Shown in pieces: positions 62,989-64,000 of a stretch of DNA of 64,000 nucleotides. The stretch is from JAICXG01 sp963801255. Lineage in GTDB: Bacteria; Verrucomicrobiota; Verrucomicrobiia; Chthoniobacterales; UBA10450. Position 1 is the first letter of the stretch, and each line of letters starts with the position of its first letter. Location of the stretch: assembly GCA_963801255.1 (NCBI GenBank), contig CAWDEC010000007.1:186001-250000 (forward strand), written 5' to 3'. Under the pieces are notes generated by a model. It saw nothing but the letters and a program-made list of their open reading frames with translations, was not told the origin of the DNA and made no database searches. Position numbers and translations under genes: made by a program.

Positions 62989-64000
62989 ATGCCTGACTTG
63001 TTTTCGCTCCTGCCATCCACACAGCTCTACGAAGCGATTGTCGATTCTTCCGACGACGCCATCGTGAGCAAGAATCTTCACAGCATTGTGCAAAGTTGGA
63101 ACAAAGCAGCGGCGCGAATGTTTGGTTATTCAGCGGAAGAGATGATCGGACAGTCGATCGAAAAGCTTTTTCCTCCCGATCGTTTGCAGGAAGAAACGGA
63201 GATTATGGCCCGCATGCAGAAGGGCGAGCGAGTTGACCATTTCGAGACATTGCGAAAACGCAAGGACGGTAAACTGATCGACGTCTCCCTCACCATTTCT
63301 CCGATCCGCAACGCCGAGGGAATTATCGTTGGGGCTTCAAAGATTGCCCGGGATATCACCGACCAAAAGATCGCGCAGCGCCAGCTGGCGGAAGCACATG
63401 AGGCGTTGAAGCGCGCCGATCAAATGAAGAGCGAGTTTCTTACCACCCTTTCGCACGAACTACGCACGCCGCTTAACGCCATTCTTGGGTGGATACAGAT
63501 TCTAAGAGACGATGCACGTCCCGACGACCTGGCTGAGGCGCTACCGATCATGGAACAGAGCGCGCGGACCCAGTTACAACTTATCGAGGACTTACTCGAT
63601 ATGAGTCGTATTGAAAGCGGTCGAATGATTCTGGATATTCAATCGCTCGATCTTGCGACTGTAGTTGGCGCCAGTATCGACAGTGTGCGTCCCGCTGCCG
63701 AGGCAAAGAATATTCGATTGCAGTCCACTTTTACCAGCGCCGGCGGAACAGTGACGGGCGACCAAAACCGTATTCAGCAGATCTTCTGGAACCTTCTAAG
63801 CAACGCAATCAAGTTCACCCCTAAGGGAGGTCGGATCCACGTCGTCATTCAGCGGGTGAATTCACACGTGGAAGTATCTGTCGCTGACAATGGCCAGGGC
63901 GTCGCTCCCGAATTTCTTGCCCACGTTTTCGATCGCTTTCGCCAGGCCGATGGAACCACGACGCGTCGACACGGTGGCTTAGGTCTGGGTCTATCTATCG
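62989..64000 (+). CDS. PAS-domain sensor histidine kinase, 3' end off window
   Basis: The frame is open from ATG 62989 to the right edge (337 codons). A PAS domain fills about residues 10-130 (LYEAIVDSSDDAIVSKNLH; HFETLRKRKDGKLIDVSLTI). The HisKA box is FLTTLSHELRTPLNAILGW with the phospho-His. The ATPase domain follows, with N box FWNLLSNAIKFTPKGG, G1 VADNGQGV, F box FDRFRQAD and G2 GGLGLGLSI at the cut. There is no membrane segment, so it is a cytosolic sensor, perhaps of redox or small ligands, and may carry a receiver beyond the window. Confidence 0.93.
   Translation, partial: MPDLFSLLPSTQLYEAIVDSSDDAIVSKNLHSIVQSWNKAAARMFGYSAEEMIGQSIEKLFPPDRLQEETEIMARMQKGERVDHFETLRKRKDGKLIDVSLTISPIRNAEGIIVGASKIARDITDQKIAQRQLAEAHEALKRADQMKSEFLTTLSHELRTPLNAILGWIQILRDDARPDDLAEALPIMEQSARTQLQLIEDLLDMSRIESGRMILDIQSLDLATVVGASIDSVRPAAEAKNIRLQSTFTSAGGTVTGDQNRIQQIFWNLLSNAIKFTPKGGRIHVVIQRVNSHVEVSVADNGQGVAPEFLAHVFDRFRQADGTTTRRHGGLGLGLSI

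Noticed and set aside
1..64000. Mobile elements, prophage, CRISPR arrays, rRNA
   Set aside because: No transposase, integrase, phage gene, regularly spaced repeat or rRNA segment was found on either strand; the dispersed 9-mer is too short and irregular for a CRISPR or IS remnant.

Overview
This window is about 64 kb of chromosome from a Gram-negative bacterium of roughly 58% GC, judged by eye. The best guess for its lineage is Verrucomicrobia, class Spartobacteria or a relative. The reasons are an LpxC-FabZ fusion next to lpxA, an LL-diaminopimelate aminotransferase (DapL) lysine/peptidoglycan route, an Mla lipid-transport operon, a large duplicated MacB-type permease, kynurenine-pathway enzymes and weak Shine-Dalgarno sequences. 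I see no phage, insertion sequence, CRISPR array or rRNA operon. The only RNA gene seen is one tRNA-Met(CAU).

Layout. 0-6.5 kb: a TPR protein, a secreted DUF4142 protein, ftsY, a DUF985 cupin and a PHP-glycosyltransferase fusion coupled to a DUF2334 deacetylase-like protein. 6.6-10 kb: MFS and MATE transporters and a nitroreductase. 10-18.6 kb: a minus-strand run from a Gfo/Idh dehydrogenase and lpxB through an M19 dipeptidase, an aminomuconate-semialdehyde-type dehydrogenase, a RidA-type deaminase, a VOC protein and kynureninase, with kynurenine 3-monooxygenase just beyond. 18.7-25 kb: a TPMT-like methyltransferase, GDP-fucose synthase, small proteins, dapL, a sigma/anti-sigma-like pair and the tRNA. 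25.2-30.2 kb: a TetR-MFP-RND efflux operon with a visible operator. 30.3-39.5 kb: acyltransferase/acyl-ACP synthetase, MFS, a TMTC-like membrane glycosyltransferase with TPRs, an L,D-transpeptidase, an RsmA-Nudix fusion and a DUF697 protein. 39.7-47.9 kb: ffh, rpsP, mlaDFE, an asparaginase-type hydrolase, a KH protein, lpxC/fabZ, lpxA and a cupin. 48-53.8 kb: GNAT, a pseudo-receiver with two PilT-family ATPases, a response regulator and small envelope proteins. 54-64 kb: an FAD oxidoreductase, an SpmA-SpmB fusion, the duplicated permease, an aldehyde dehydrogenase, an amino-acid permease and a PAS histidine kinase cut by the window edge.

The most striking signal is not a gene. The 9-mer GCCTAACGA occurs 47 times exactly (21 on the plus strand, 26 on the minus strand, counted by hand) where about 0.5 is expected. 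It lies in coding sequence in all frames, at stop codons and between genes. Its density (one per about 1.4 kb), strand balance, tolerance of any flank and occasional inverted pairing resemble the DNA-uptake sequences of Neisseriaceae and Pasteurellaceae. I know of no such signal in this group, and its function is open.

Four genes (TPR, VOC, DUF697 and SpmA-SpmB) are each interrupted by a one-base indel in a homopolymer run. This looks more like sequencing error than decay. They are annotated here as single genes.
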